Source of the DNA: Nitrospirales bacterium
GTDB taxonomy: Bacteria > Nitrospirota > Nitrospiria > Nitrospirales > UBA8639
Direction of reading: 5' to 3'
Assembly: GCA_021604105.1 (NCBI GenBank)
Contig: BQIW01000002.1
Span: 48,939-112,938, forward strand
Length of the DNA stretch: 64,000 nucleotides
Below are positions 47,506 through 57,532 of this stretch, piece by piece; position 1 is the stretch's first letter, and each line of letters opens with the position of its first letter. The position numbers and the translations under genes were made by a program. The notes below the pieces were generated by a model. That model was not told where the DNA came from and did no database searches. It saw only the letters and a list, made by a program, of their open reading frames with translations.

Positions 47506-49116
47506 ATGATTTCCTGGCACCTTCCTTGGACACTCCAAGCCAAGGCTTCCCTCATCATCATCCTCATTGTGGGCGGGGCCATTCTGGTTACGGAGCTTTT
47601 GCATCAATATTATGTGGCAGAATTGGCCAAAGATGTCATTCATTCCAAATCTCTTGTCCTTCTTCGTCAAATCGGCGCGCGCTTTCAATCAGAACAGCAT
47701 TTTCACAATGCAATATTGCGGGAAAAATATTTAAAAGATTTGATGAACCGAAACCCGGATCTCATCTTCCTCCGTGTGTACGGGAAGGGCGCCAAACCCG
47801 ATGAACGACCTATCCTGCTGACGCAAGTGGGAGACACCAAGGACGCTTCAAGTGAAATCCCGTTAATGGTCGCCCACACCTTCCAATTCGAAGAACCCCA
47901 AGGCCGCTTTCACAATCAACCCGGTGATGATCGACTCAAACTATCCACGCCGCTTGCCATACAGGGCAAAACCACCGGAGTCATCTACGCCGAATACTGG
48001 ACAGGACAACTCACCACCATCACGCGATTTTTTCTCAATTGGTCGCTCATCATCAGCCTGATCATGGGATTCGGCATCGTGATGGCATTAAACTTCTTTC
48101 TCTATCGGCATGTGATCCGTCCACTTGGACAGCTAAAAGCCGGCCTGGCTGAAGTCGAAAATGGCCAATGGGCCACCATGGTTCCGATCCAAAAACCAGA
48201 CGAATTAGGCGAATTAGCCCGCCAGTTCAATTCCATGGCACACCAGATCAAAGAAATCATGAGAGAAAATGCATCATTGAATCAGGCGTTAGCTCAGGCC
48301 CGGGATGCCCTACAAACCAGAGTAGGGGATGCAACGGCAGAACTACGGCAACGGAATGAAGAGTTGGCCGCGGTCAACGAACGACTCTCCATTGCGCAAC
48401 GTGACATTCTCCGGCAACAACGGTTGACTGTCTTGGGGCAACTCGTCGCCACCATCGCTCACAAGATCGGCACCCCCTTAACGGCCATCTTCGGACACCT
48501 GCAACTGCTCCAGGAAGATCCGCATCTTCCTCAAGAAGTCCTGGAGCGGGTGCGAACCATGCTCAAACAAACCGATCGGCTCACCCACAGCATCCAGGAC
48601 TTACTCGCCTTTACGCGAACACCCACCATCTCCCTCGACCAGGTCTCGGTTCCGACCCTGATCGACCAGTCGTTACTATTATTTCGCCCGCTGCTCCAAG
48701 AGCACGGCATTCAAAGCCTTACCCATTATGCTCCTGATTTGTGGTCGGTCCAGGGAGATGCCTTTCATCTTCAGGAGGCCATCAACAACCTCATCGATAA
48801 CGCCATGGATGCTATGCCGGACGGCGGACAATTGACCATTCAGGCCCGAAACGCCGAAGATACCCCTCAGGCGGGACCAGAGGTCATCATTGATTTTCAC
48901 GATTCAGGACCAGGGATTCCGCGGGAACACATAGAAAAAATCTTTGACCCCTTCTTTACCACCAAAAGCGTGGGGTCAGGAACGGGCCTCGGGTTGGCCA
49001 TCACCACCGAAATTATTCAATTGCATAAGGGCCACATCAACGTGCACACCGACGAGGGCCATGGCACCCGCTTTCTCATACGGCTGCCGGCCTGGAGGAA
49101 CTCGGATGATGCCTAA
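47506..49116 (+). CDS. Membrane sensor histidine kinase
   Basis: A 536-residue membrane kinase with two transmembrane segments (about 12-32 and 178-203), a periplasmic part with a Cache-like look, a HAMP domain (about 204-255), a coiled coil and a kinase core. The H-box is [13 protein letters not shown] (His319), the N-box [11 protein letters not shown], and the G-boxes are DSGPGIP and GTGLGLA. All residues needed for catalysis are present, unlike in two other kinases of this window. The next gene codes for a sigma54-type response regulator whose start lies inside this gene's last codons, so they form one two-component system. An in-frame TTG at 47491 is an alternative start; neither has a good ribosome binding site. 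Confidence 0.93.
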   Translation: MISWHLPWTLQAKASLIIILIVGGAILVTELLHQYYVAELAKDVIHSKSLVLLRQIGARFQSEQHFHNAILREKYLKDLMNRNPDLIFLRVYGKGAKPDERPILLTQVGDTKDASSEIPLMVAHTFQFEEPQGRFHNQPGDDRLKLSTPLAIQGKTTGVIYAEYWTGQLTTITRFFLNWSLIISLIMGFGIVMALNFFLYRHVIRPLGQLKAGLAEVENGQWATMVPIQKPDELGELARQFNSMAHQIKEIMRENASLNQALAQARDALQTRVGDATAELRQRNEELAAVNERLSIAQRDILRQQRLTVLGQLVATIAHKIGTPLTAIFGHLQLLQEDPHLPQEVLERVRTMLKQTDRLTHSIQDLLAFTRTPTISLDQVSVPTLIDQSLLLFRPLLQEHGIQSLTHYAPDLWSVQGDAFHLQEAINNLIDNAMDAMPDGGQLTIQARNAEDTPQAGPEVIIDFHDSGPGIPREHIEKIFDPFFTTKSVGSGTGLGLAITTEIIQLHKGHINVHTDEGHGTRFLIRLPAWRNSDDA

Positions 49117-50467
49117 AGCCACCATCCTCATCGTGGATGATGAACCGGACACACTTCTCCTGCTTCGGGAAATCATGGAAAAAGAAGGCTATCAGGTACA
49201 CACCGCGACGAGCAGTCAAGCCGCCTTACACACCTTCGTCGATCAAACACCGGATGTGGTGTTGTCGGATATTCAAATGCCTCACATGGACGGGCTGGCC
49301 CTTCTGGCTGAAATACGGAAACGTAGCCCACTTACCCAGGTCATTCTCCTCACTGCCTATGGGTCGTTGTCGACTGCCGTGGAAGGGATCAAAGCCGGGG
49401 CCTTCGATTACCTATCCAAACCGTTCGCATTGGAAGAAATCCGTTCCGTCGTCCGACGGGCCTGTGACCATAAACACACCCTGGAGCAGGCACGTTTGTC
49501 GACTCAGCCACTTCTCCCAAAAGACAATGGCATCAACCAGATACAAGGCAACAGTCCGCCGATGGTGGCCGTGTACAAACTCATCGCTCGCGTCGCACCC
49601 ACGGAATCCACCGTCCTCATCCATGGTGAAACGGGAACAGGAAAAGAACTCATTGCCAGGGCCATCCATGCCAATAGTCTCCGAAGCGAGGGACCGTTTA
49701 TCCCCGTGGATTGCGGCACCCTCACAGAAAATCTTTTGGAAAGTGAATTATTCGGCCACGAACGCGGCGCCTTCACGGGAGCCATCACCCTCAAAAAAGG
49801 ACTCCTGGAATCGGCCAATCGAGGCACCTGTTTTCTGGATGAAATCGGCGATATCTCCCCGAACCTGCAGAGCAAACTTCTCCGGGTCCTGCAAGAGCAT
49901 GAAATCCGCCGTGTAGGCGGCATGGAATCGATCAAAGTCGATGTCCGCATCATTGCCGCCACCAACAAACACCTCAAAAAACTGGTAGAATCCGGGAAGT
50001 TTAGGGAAGACCTGTACTATCGGCTCAACGTGGTCACGCTGCATCTGCCCTCGCTAAGAGAACGGGTCGAAGACATCCCCACACTCATCGACTATTTTCT
50101 CACCAAATATACCCAGCTCAATAATAAAGTTATCACCGGAGTGCACCCGCAGGCATTAGCCCTGCTCACCAACTATTCGTGGCCGGGAAATGTGCGTGAA
50201 CTCGAACATACCATCGAACGAGCCGTGGTCATGACTCCACATTCGCTTATCATGTCTCACGATCTCCCTTTAGCGCTCGTCGCCCCACCCGCCCCTCCTG
50301 ACCAATCGCCATCCCACCCAGACTGGAAAACACTCGGACAGCTCGAACGGGAGCACATCCTCAAAGTCCTCGATGCGCAACAAGGCGACGAAAACCGGAC
50401 ATCGGAACTTCTGGGCATCCACCGGAAAACCCTCCAACGCAAACTCAAAGAATACGGCCTCCGCTAA
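49106..50467 (+). CDS. Sigma54-dependent response regulator (NtrC type)
   Basis: A 453-residue activator: receiver domain at 1-120 (acidic pocket Asp11/Asp12, phospho-acceptor Asp55, Lys105), AAA+ ATPase domain about 145-385 with Walker A GETGTGKE at 174-181, the sigma54-contacting GAFTGA at 221-226 and Walker B FLDEIGD at 243-249, and a Fis-type helix-turn-helix at the C-terminus ([17 protein letters not shown]). The frame is open to 48944, but ATG 49106 has GGAGG 7 bases upstream and matches the family. It overlaps the kinase gene by 11 bases. Target promoters were not found in this window. Confidence 0.96.
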   Translation: MMPKATILIVDDEPDTLLLLREIMEKEGYQVHTATSSQAALHTFVDQTPDVVLSDIQMPHMDGLALLAEIRKRSPLTQVILLTAYGSLSTAVEGIKAGAFDYLSKPFALEEIRSVVRRACDHKHTLEQARLSTQPLLPKDNGINQIQGNSPPMVAVYKLIARVAPTESTVLIHGETGTGKELIARAIHANSLRSEGPFIPVDCGTLTENLLESELFGHERGAFTGAITLKKGLLESANRGTCFLDEIGDISPNLQSKLLRVLQEHEIRRVGGMESIKVDVRIIAATNKHLKKLVESGKFREDLYYRLNVVTLHLPSLRERVEDIPTLIDYFLTKYTQLNNKVITGVHPQALALLTNYSWPGNVRELEHTIERAVVMTPHSLIMSHDLPLALVAPPAPPDQSPSHPDWKTLGQLEREHILKVLDAQQGDENRTSELLGIHRKTLQRKLKEYGLR

Positions 50468-50488
50468 AAACCATTCCGCCCTCCCCCC

Positions 50489-50640
50489 TCAACACGGCCA
50501 CAGACGCTTCATCCTAATTTCTCCGTCATCCTGGCCACCCCTCCTCGCCCATCCCTCTCCCCACGTGGTCATCCTGAGAGACACGAAGGATCTAGCAAAG
50601 CGACAAGCCTCTCCTCAACCCGGCCACAGACGCACCATCC
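50489..50640 (+). repeat. Imperfect 27-base direct repeat flanking a REP-like element
   Basis: CTCAACxCGGCCACAGACGC followed by a variable pair and CATCC occurs at 50489-50515 and 50614-50640 with three mismatches. Between the copies lies the second REP-like element (50567-50593). Confidence 0.5.
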
Positions 50641-50915
50641 GGACTTCCCTCCCCTCCGGCTTGCCCGTGGTCAGTATCTGGAATCATAGAGAAAATATAG
50701 CTACCGCTTTTTCCTGGAAGGTCCTGAACGGTTCGTCTTCTGTAATCCGACGCCTGCCGGCTGGCCCAAAGGAGGGACGCTCTTAGCATGTAGCGGACCT
50801 TGTCTGAGCCCGGCGAGTTGGTCCGCTCTTCAAAAGGTTGGCGTCCCTCCCCTCCCATAAGGCCAGACGGGGCATCCACGGTTTTGGCTACTTTTGCCGA
50901 AACAAAAGGACCTCG

Positions 50916-50935
50916 TCGAACGGGGGCGAAACCCC
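50916..50935. repeat. 7-bp GC-rich hairpin in a dispersed-repeat-like block
   Basis: AACGGGG and CCCCGTT flank the loop GCGAAA. The block before it (TTTGGCTACTTTTGCCGAAACAAAAG) resembles a common intergenic repeat of bacteria. There is no T tract on the plus strand. Confidence 0.4.
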
Positions 50936-51397
50936 GTTCCCCTCCCTCTCGAAGTTTGACGCCACACGGAGCAATTCACATCTAGTGTGATTTCTTAGAG
51001 GAACCTGGTGAGAATTTTTCCGCTTCCGTATGACAATCTTCAATGTGAATTGAAAAAAACCCCTCAGCTTCCCAAGGCAATTTTATTCTGTACTTCATTA
51101 CATTTCTAAGGTAGGATTTTCAACGTTTCGCCTAATTACAACAGTTCCCAACATTTGGACGTTACCTGAATACCCCCAACAGGTTTATGCCAACGCCTGA
51201 CATTCCCAAACACACAACGCCTGTTCATCTCCCACTCTCTCGACACCAGAGAGCCCTACACGCCATCTCAGTTGATCCTTTGGCACTCCAAGCCGCGACC
51301 AAAGAAAAGGGAACACACCACCACACGGAAAGGTGCGGGAATCCCGCTGCCATAAACCAACACGCAAAAGAGCGGGCGGCATAAAGAGTCCAACCTG

Positions 51398-52435
51398 ATG
51401 CCGCGCAACGATCAAATGATTCGGCAGTTGCACCTCCTCCGTGAATTGGAAAGCCTGCGCGGCAAAACCCTCCGGGAGCTAGTGAGCGCCCTTCCCAAAG
51501 ATTACGCCCGCCATGAACGCACGGTACGCCGGGACCTCGAAGCACTGGAAGCCGCAGGGTTCCCCCTCATCACGGAAACCATCAACGGCCAGACCCGGTG
51601 GCGATTCATCGACGGCTACCGCAACACACTCGCCTTGGGATTTTCTCCGAGCGAAATTATCGCCCTCCGGCTCACCCGCCAATTGTTAGCCCCCTTGGAA
51701 GGCACCGGCATTCAAGAATCCCTGCAATCCGCCTTAGCCAAAGCCGAAGCCGGCGTCCCCACCCTCGAAGAACACACTCCCCGCCAACTCCCCGCCATCT
51801 TTTCGTTCAACGTCGGCTCCCATAAATCCTACGCATCCCACACAGCCACCATCGCCACGCTGACCAAAGCCACCGCCAAACTCCACACCGTGCAAATGCG
51901 GTACTTCTCCGCGGCCAGAAATCAAACCACCAGACGGGAAGTCAGCCCCTATCGTCTGTGGTACACCAACGGCGCCCTCTATCTCATCGGCTATTGCCAT
52001 CTCAGAAAAGACGTGCGCATGTTCGCGGTGGAACGCATCAAATCGGTCACCCTCACCGATCATCCGTTTCAAATTCCCTTGGACTTCGATATCGAGGATT
52101 ACGTCAAAGATGCCATCGGGACCATGCGCGGCCAACCCATCAAAGTCGAGCTCCGGTTCAACACACCCACGGCCGCCTGGGTCAAAGACCGCATCTGGCA
52201 TCCCACGCAATCCTTGACCCGACTCAAAAGCGGCGAACTGAACATGATCCTCTCCGTCGCGAACAATCGAGAACTCGTTGGATGGATCTTAAGCTTTGGC
52301 AGCGGCGTTCGGGTGCTCGAACCAACTTCCCTCCGACAAGCCGTCCGTCAGGAAGCCAAGGCCATTGCCGCCCAACCGGAAGAAAGCAGGAGCCAGCTTC
52401 TGGATGTCGCATCTAAAAGAAAACGCCACGCGTGA
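51398..52435 (+). CDS. WYL-domain transcriptional regulator next to the cas operon
   Basis: A 345-residue protein with an N-terminal DeoR-like winged helix (about 8-75, HERTVRRDLEALEAAGFPL) and a WYL domain (about 150-215, REVSPYRLWYTNGALYLIGYC), followed by the usual WCX-type C-terminal part. WYL proteins sense nucleic-acid-like ligands and often control defence loci. It lies 221 bases upstream of cas3 in the same direction, so control of the cas operon is plausible but not shown. It has no obvious ribosome binding site. Confidence 0.88.
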   Translation: MPRNDQMIRQLHLLRELESLRGKTLRELVSALPKDYARHERTVRRDLEALEAAGFPLITETINGQTRWRFIDGYRNTLALGFSPSEIIALRLTRQLLAPLEGTGIQESLQSALAKAEAGVPTLEEHTPRQLPAIFSFNVGSHKSYASHTATIATLTKATAKLHTVQMRYFSAARNQTTRREVSPYRLWYTNGALYLIGYCHLRKDVRMFAVERIKSVTLTDHPFQIPLDFDIEDYVKDAIGTMRGQPIKVELRFNTPTAAWVKDRIWHPTQSLTRLKSGELNMILSVANNRELVGWILSFGSGVRVLEPTSLRQAVRQEAKAIAAQPEESRSQLLDVASKRKRHA

Positions 52436-52656
52436 CATCCAAGGTCACAAGATGAACGAGCCAGACAAGATCATGCAACCAAAAGCCACAAAAACCAACA
52501 GATTCCCAGACCAAAATAATTTTTCAAAAAGGACCTGCTTTGTCACGGTGTCGGTGTATATTAATCCGAAAGAAACCAAGAATGGCATTCCAAACGAAGT
52601 GAGGAAGCTCGCATTGAGACACACGAAGGCCACCCCAACAATCAGGCCCCCACACC

Positions 52657-55389
52657 ATGAATGATTGTTATTTACGATACTGGGGAAAGGCCGATGAAAA
52701 ATACCTTGGTGAACCTAAATGGCATCCACTCGCATATCACAGTCTGGATGTGGCGGCTTGCGGACATGTCCTCCTTAATGAACAACCCACGTGGTTGAAA
52801 TGTTTGGGCCGGTTATCAGGGATTTCATTGGAGCTTTTGTCCAGATGGATATCGTTTCTGTTAACCCTCCATGATTTGGGCAAATTTGGTGATGGTTTTC
52901 AAAGTTTGCGGTCCGACTTGTGGCTGACCCTTCAGGGCAGGAGAGAAGAGGCCAGACCGGGAGAACGGCACGACACCCTAGGCTATGAACTACTGATGGA
53001 ATTCTTGCCTCAATGGCTGAATCGCCCAGAGCTGGCCAGACGTGGCGGGCAACCGATGCGTCCTTGGCTGGCAGCTGTAAACGGTCACCATGGGAAACCG
53101 CCGAAAAATTTCTCTGCAGGGGATTCGGAAAGGCTGTTTCGGAATCACTTTCCCGCTAAAGTTCTTGAGGATACCCGGCAGTTTGTCTTCAAAGTGGCAG
53201 AGCTAATGATGCCCGATGGATATCCATTGCCCGTACACCAGGACGGGCAATATGAACGCTATCGGCAAGCCTCTTGGCTGCTTTCAGGACTTGCGGTGGC
53301 GGCAGATTGGTTGGGTTCCAACACTCTTTGGTTCCCCTATCAAAAACCAGGGGTTGGACTTGAAAAATACTGGTGCGACATGGCACTTCCCCAAGCACGC
53401 CAAGCCATTGCTGAGAGCGGACTGGCGCCCACCACGCCCGTCTTCCATGGATTTGGAAACCTGTTCCCCAGCATCAAGACTCCCACACCATTACAAACCT
53501 GGGCCGAGACAGTCCAAATCACGAACAGCCCGCAACTCTTCGTGCTAGAGGACCTCACAGGTGCGGGTAAGACCGAGGCCGCGCTCACTTTAGCCGCTCG
53601 CCTCATGGCAGAGGACCAAGGGCGGGGTGTCTATTTGGCGTTGCCTACCATGGCGACGGCGGATGCCATGTTCGACCGGGTGCGACGTGATCAAGGTTGG
53701 CGAAGGTTTTTCGCCAATAAAGACGCGCAGCTTGTTTTAGCCCATTCGGCGGATCGTCTGAGACTCCGACTGGAAGAAGCTAACCGCCAAGATGTTGGCT
53801 ATGGGCATAGTGAAGAAGAATCAGCCTCTAGAAATTGTACGGCCTGGCTAGCTGACAGCCGCAAAAAAGCTCTATTGGCGGATTTTGGCGTGGGCACTTT
53901 GGATCAGGCGCTACTCGCAGTGCTGCCGACACGACATCAGTCGCTGCGTTTGTTGGGACTGGCTAACAAGGTGTTGGTGGTAGATGAGGTTCATGCCTGC
54001 GACTCCTATATGGGTGAGTTGCTGGTTAGTCTGTTGCGTTTTCATGCTGCTCTGGGTGGGTCAGTCATTTTGCTTTCAGCAACCCTTCCACTATCCCAAC
54101 GCGCCCGCTACATCAAAGCTTTCGCGGAGGGTGCGGACATAACCGTGACGCGTCCGATGGAGGTTAGTTATCCCCTAGCAAGCCATTTTTCCACCAATGG
54201 GCTTGCCGAACAGCCGATTGAAACTCGCGCGGATTCTGCCCGCCATGTTGTCGTGAATGCACTGTACGAAGAAAGGGAAGTCCAGGAACGCTTGCAAAAT
54301 TCGCTCGCCCAAGGCCGTTGCGTTGTATGGATACGCAATAGTGTGGCGGACGCCGTGGAGACATGGAAAGCCTGGAATGCGTCCTATCGAAAATATCCGG
54401 CGACGCTTTTTCATGCTCGTTTTGCCTTAGTTGATCGCCTGCGTATTGGCAAGCAAAAAATTGAGGCGGCCTTCGGCCCGGACAGCACACCCTTCACCAG
54501 ACGCGGAAAGCTGGTTATCTCAACTCAGGTCATCGAGCAATCGCTGGATGTTGACTTTGACGACATGGTGACCGACCTCGCTCCGATTGACTTGGTAATC
54601 CAGCGCGCCGGACGGTTACAACGGCACCGAAGAGATGCCGACGGTAACCGGCTGCAAACTACCAACATTGTCGATGGACGTGGAGACGCACAGCTGGCTG
54701 TACTTATGCCCATGCCGGTAGAAGATGCAGCCAAGCGCTGGATGACTGATTTACTACCGAGAGGAGGTATGGTTTATCCCGATCACGGGAAACTTTGGCT
54801 AACTGCTCGGTGGCTTTCTAAAAATGGAGGGTTTGATCTGCCGCGCCAAGCACGAGATATGATAGAGGCCGTATACGACGACGCAGCCTTCGACAGCTTG
54901 CCAGAGGGACTGAAAGAAACAGCACTCAAAGCAGACGGTGCTTGCCGCGCCGACCAAGGGGTGGCCCGCGGCAACCTGCTCGTTTTTGACGAAGGTTATA
55001 ACCCCACCAGTCTGCAATGGCAGGACGAAGGCGAAGCGCCAACCCGTCTTGGTGAAAAAACAGTACGTATACGGCTAGCCCGCCTGGTGGATAATGTTCT
55101 TCAACCCTGGGCACAAACGACGACCGGCATGGACTGGGCACTGTCCGAACTTACCGTCCCCTATCGCTTGATCGCCAAGGAAAGTGAGCGAATGGCAGCC
55201 GCATTGGCGGCAGCTAGAATCACCATGCCTGATGAAGGGCGCTACGTCATTATCGTGGGTTTACAAGCGGATGGCGAGACATGGCGGGGCTATGCCAAGA
55301 GTATGCGCGACGAGGAAGTCTGTGTCGCATATTCATCTGTCATGGGACTCACCGTCGAAAAAGGAGTGAACGATGAATCTGATCAATGA
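52657..55389 (+). CDS. cas3: CRISPR-associated helicase-nuclease Cas3 (type I-E)
   Basis: The 910 residues degrade target DNA after recruitment by Cascade. The HD nuclease domain is at the N-terminus with His28, Asp31 and the HD pair at 72-73 (LHDLGKFGDGF). The superfamily 2 helicase has Walker A TGAGKT at 301-306, DEVH at 443-446 and SAT at 474-476, then QRAGRLQRH. A C-terminal domain follows. All nuclease and ATPase residues are present. Its stop overlaps the cse1 start by 17 bases. It is the first gene of a complete type I-E operon, which is therefore likely functional. Confidence 0.97.
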   Translation: MNDCYLRYWGKADEKYLGEPKWHPLAYHSLDVAACGHVLLNEQPTWLKCLGRLSGISLELLSRWISFLLTLHDLGKFGDGFQSLRSDLWLTLQGRREEARPGERHDTLGYELLMEFLPQWLNRPELARRGGQPMRPWLAAVNGHHGKPPKNFSAGDSERLFRNHFPAKVLEDTRQFVFKVAELMMPDGYPLPVHQDGQYERYRQASWLLSGLAVAADWLGSNTLWFPYQKPGVGLEKYWCDMALPQARQAIAESGLAPTTPVFHGFGNLFPSIKTPTPLQTWAETVQITNSPQLFVLEDLTGAGKTEAALTLAARLMAEDQGRGVYLALPTMATADAMFDRVRRDQGWRRFFANKDAQLVLAHSADRLRLRLEEANRQDVGYGHSEEESASRNCTAWLADSRKKALLADFGVGTLDQALLAVLPTRHQSLRLLGLANKVLVVDEVHACDSYMGELLVSLLRFHAALGGSVILLSATLPLSQRARYIKAFAEGADITVTRPMEVSYPLASHFSTNGLAEQPIETRADSARHVVVNALYEEREVQERLQNSLAQGRCVVWIRNSVADAVETWKAWNASYRKYPATLFHARFALVDRLRIGKQKIEAAFGPDSTPFTRRGKLVISTQVIEQSLDVDFDDMVTDLAPIDLVIQRAGRLQRHRRDADGNRLQTTNIVDGRGDAQLAVLMPMPVEDAAKRWMTDLLPRGGMVYPDHGKLWLTARWLSKNGGFDLPRQARDMIEAVYDDAAFDSLPEGLKETALKADGACRADQGVARGNLLVFDEGYNPTSLQWQDEGEAPTRLGEKTVRIRLARLVDNVLQPWAQTTTGMDWALSELTVPYRLIAKESERMAAALAAARITMPDEGRYVIIVGLQADGETWRGYAKSMRDEEVCVAYSSVMGLTVEKGVNDESDQ

Positions 55390-56935
55390 CCCCTGGATAC
55401 CTATCCGGCGAGTAGACGGGACACGCGAAAAGGTCGAAGCCTGGCGCATCACTGATTTCACTGAGGGCAAGAGCCCCATCGTTGCTATCGCCTCGCCGCG
55501 CCCTGATTTTGACGGCGCGCTCATCCAGTTTGTTATCGGGCTGCTGCAAACCACGTGCACGCCCAGCGAAAGCGGCTGGTGGGATTGGCGTGAAAATCCG
55601 CCACCGTTGGAAATGTTGCAGGAACGATTTGCGACCTTGCTTGAAGTCTTTGATTTGGAAGGTGCAAAAGCATTCATGCAGGACTTCTCGCCTTCTGAAT
55701 TGAGCAACAGGCAAAATATTTCTGCCCTCTTGATTGAGATGCCAGGCGAAAAACCCCAGAAAGATAACACGGATCACTTCATCAAACGTGGGCGAGTGGA
55801 CCTGCTTTGTCCTCACTGCGCAGCGACTGCATTATTTACCCTACAGACGAACGCACCTGCTGGCGGCCAAGGAAATCGCACTGGTCTGCGTGGCGGAGGG
55901 CCGTTAAGCACGCTGGTGCTTGGCGAAACGCTTTGGGAAACTTGCTGGCGAAATGTTCTCACAAAAACCCGTTATCTTGCGACCGCCGATCTCGACAAAA
56001 CTGGCGATGCAGATCGTTTCCCTTGGCTTGCTCGCACGCGCACAAGCGAAGCAAAGCCACCCGCGGGAATTACGGGGTTAGTCGATGTTCACCCCGATCA
56101 GCAATTCTGGGCTATGCCAAGGCGCATCCGACTGCAGTTAGAAAAACAGGACAAGCTGTCATCCTGTGATCTTTGTGGGGCAGAGGTCAGCTGTGGATAC
56201 CGTCATTTCGTCACCAAAAATTATGGGGTGAATTACGAAGGATTTGAACACCCCTTGAGTCCCCATTATGTGAAAGACGGTATTCCTAGTCCGGTGCATC
56301 CACAGCCGGGAGGTATCGGATATCGGCATTGGCTTGGACTTGTGGAAAATAGCACAGACAGCAACGTTGAGCGCCGACCGGCCAAAGTAATCGAGCAGTT
56401 TCGATCTTTAGTACGGGAAGATGCGCGGTTATGGGCGTTTGGGTTCGATATGGACAAAATGAAGGCGCGTTGTTGGTATGACGCTACCATGCCTATCCTT
56501 GTTGTGCCAATGGAGTTAGAGGTGAGCTTCAAGGGACAGGTGGAATGCCTGGTTCGTGGCGCTAGTTGGGTTGCCCAGACACTGAGATGGCAAGTCAAGG
56601 ATGTCTTGCTTGGTAAAGAAAATACCCGTGGCGATTTGTCCTTCATTCAGAACCATTTCTGGGGTGCTACGGAAGCTGGCTTTTATGAACACGTCCAACG
56701 TTTTCGGGACAACTTATCTATGCCGCTTGGTGAGTTAAGCGTCCTGGAAAGCTGGCTCGCAGATCTCCGTATGGCAGCGCTCTCTGTGTTTGACCACTAT
56801 GCTCAAGCCGGGGATTTCGATGCTGTTGATCCCCGACGAATGACGGTGGCCCGTAATGACCTAAAGAAGACGCTTAGTGGCAAGAAACTACGCCAACTAC
56901 TCGGTCTGCCTCATTCCCTCCATAAAACAGCCTGA
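55373..56935 (+). CDS. casA: Cascade large subunit Cse1/CasA
   Basis: The large subunit of Cascade, which recognises the PAM and recruits Cas3. The 520 residues begin with LINDPWIPI and VDGTREKVEAW, typical of Cse1. A cysteine pair CPHC and a second CDLC suggest a zinc site. NAPAGGQGNRTGLRGGGPL is the conserved glycine-rich loop region. AGGAG lies 7 bases before the ATG, inside the end of cas3. Confidence 0.96.
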   Translation: MNLINDPWIPIRRVDGTREKVEAWRITDFTEGKSPIVAIASPRPDFDGALIQFVIGLLQTTCTPSESGWWDWRENPPPLEMLQERFATLLEVFDLEGAKAFMQDFSPSELSNRQNISALLIEMPGEKPQKDNTDHFIKRGRVDLLCPHCAATALFTLQTNAPAGGQGNRTGLRGGGPLSTLVLGETLWETCWRNVLTKTRYLATADLDKTGDADRFPWLARTRTSEAKPPAGITGLVDVHPDQQFWAMPRRIRLQLEKQDKLSSCDLCGAEVSCGYRHFVTKNYGVNYEGFEHPLSPHYVKDGIPSPVHPQPGGIGYRHWLGLVENSTDSNVERRPAKVIEQFRSLVREDARLWAFGFDMDKMKARCWYDATMPILVVPMELEVSFKGQVECLVRGASWVAQTLRWQVKDVLLGKENTRGDLSFIQNHFWGATEAGFYEHVQRFRDNLSMPLGELSVLESWLADLRMAALSVFDHYAQAGDFDAVDPRRMTVARNDLKKTLSGKKLRQLLGLPHSLHKTA

Positions 56936-56953
56936 TTTTATAAGGAGAATTCC

Positions 56954-57499
56954 ATGAGCGACACAACAAAACCGGACAACCCGTTCCCTCAGTGGAAACC
57001 GGAGCATCCATCCTTCGATGTACTCAAAACCTGGTGGGAGACTCTGGAGACCGACCGGGGTGAAAGGGCTGCCCTGCGCCGAGCGGCTAGCCTCACCGAG
57101 GTGATGCTGAGTCCGGCCTTTCACCGATTGCTTAATTCGTTACAGCGGGCAGGCTACGGCGTGGCGGACTATCGTTATCCGAAGCTCGCTGCCATTGTCG
57201 GATTGGCGGCGCGGATCAAGACGGAAACATCCGAGACGCTTGCCACCCGCATGGGTAGTCCTAAAAACGGAGGCGACAAGGCCACCATGTCTGACTTGCG
57301 GATCCGACGCGTATTCGCCTGCGATGACATAGAGGAGCTGTATACCCTGTTGCGACGGGCACTTGCCTTACTGGGCGACCAAGCAAACTTGCCAAACCTG
57401 GCTGCAACACTTTGGCACTGGTCACCGATGGACGAAAAACGTCCGAACGATCCACGCCGCCGACTGGCTTACGACTACTATGCTGCAGCACCACTTTAA
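56954..57499 (+). CDS. casB: Cascade small subunit Cse2/CasB
   Basis: A helical, basic protein of 181 residues that holds the displaced target strand in Cascade (two copies per complex). The segment ERAALRRAASLTEVMLSPAF and the basic helices near the C-terminus (DLRIRRVFACDDIEEL) match the family. It lies 18 bases after cse1 with AAGGAG in front. Length is slightly above the E. coli protein. Confidence 0.93.
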   Translation: MSDTTKPDNPFPQWKPEHPSFDVLKTWWETLETDRGERAALRRAASLTEVMLSPAFHRLLNSLQRAGYGVADYRYPKLAAIVGLAARIKTETSETLATRMGSPKNGGDKATMSDLRIRRVFACDDIEELYTLLRRALALLGDQANLPNLAATLWHWSPMDEKRPNDPRRRLAYDYYAAAPL

Positions 57500-57532
57500 C
57501 CAGAAGCTTTAACATTGGAGATGGAGAATACC

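Larger units (their letters stand above)
50468..51397. other. Long intergenic region with repeat-like elements
   Basis: About 930 bases without a supported gene. It holds a 27-base direct repeat (50489-50515 and 50614-50640), the second REP-like element, and a hairpin element near 50916-50935. The right half (51000-51397) is AT-rich and should contain the promoter of the WYL gene. Confidence 0.5.

Noticed and set aside
47510..47530. TGGCAC-N5-TTGG as a sigma54 promoter
   Set aside because: It lies inside the kinase coding region, and the -12 element TTGGA does not match TTGCA.
50592..50879. 95-codon minus-strand ORF in the repeat-rich gap
   Set aside because: No ribosome binding site; composition matches the surrounding repeat-like non-coding sequence, and the opposite strand has equally long frames.
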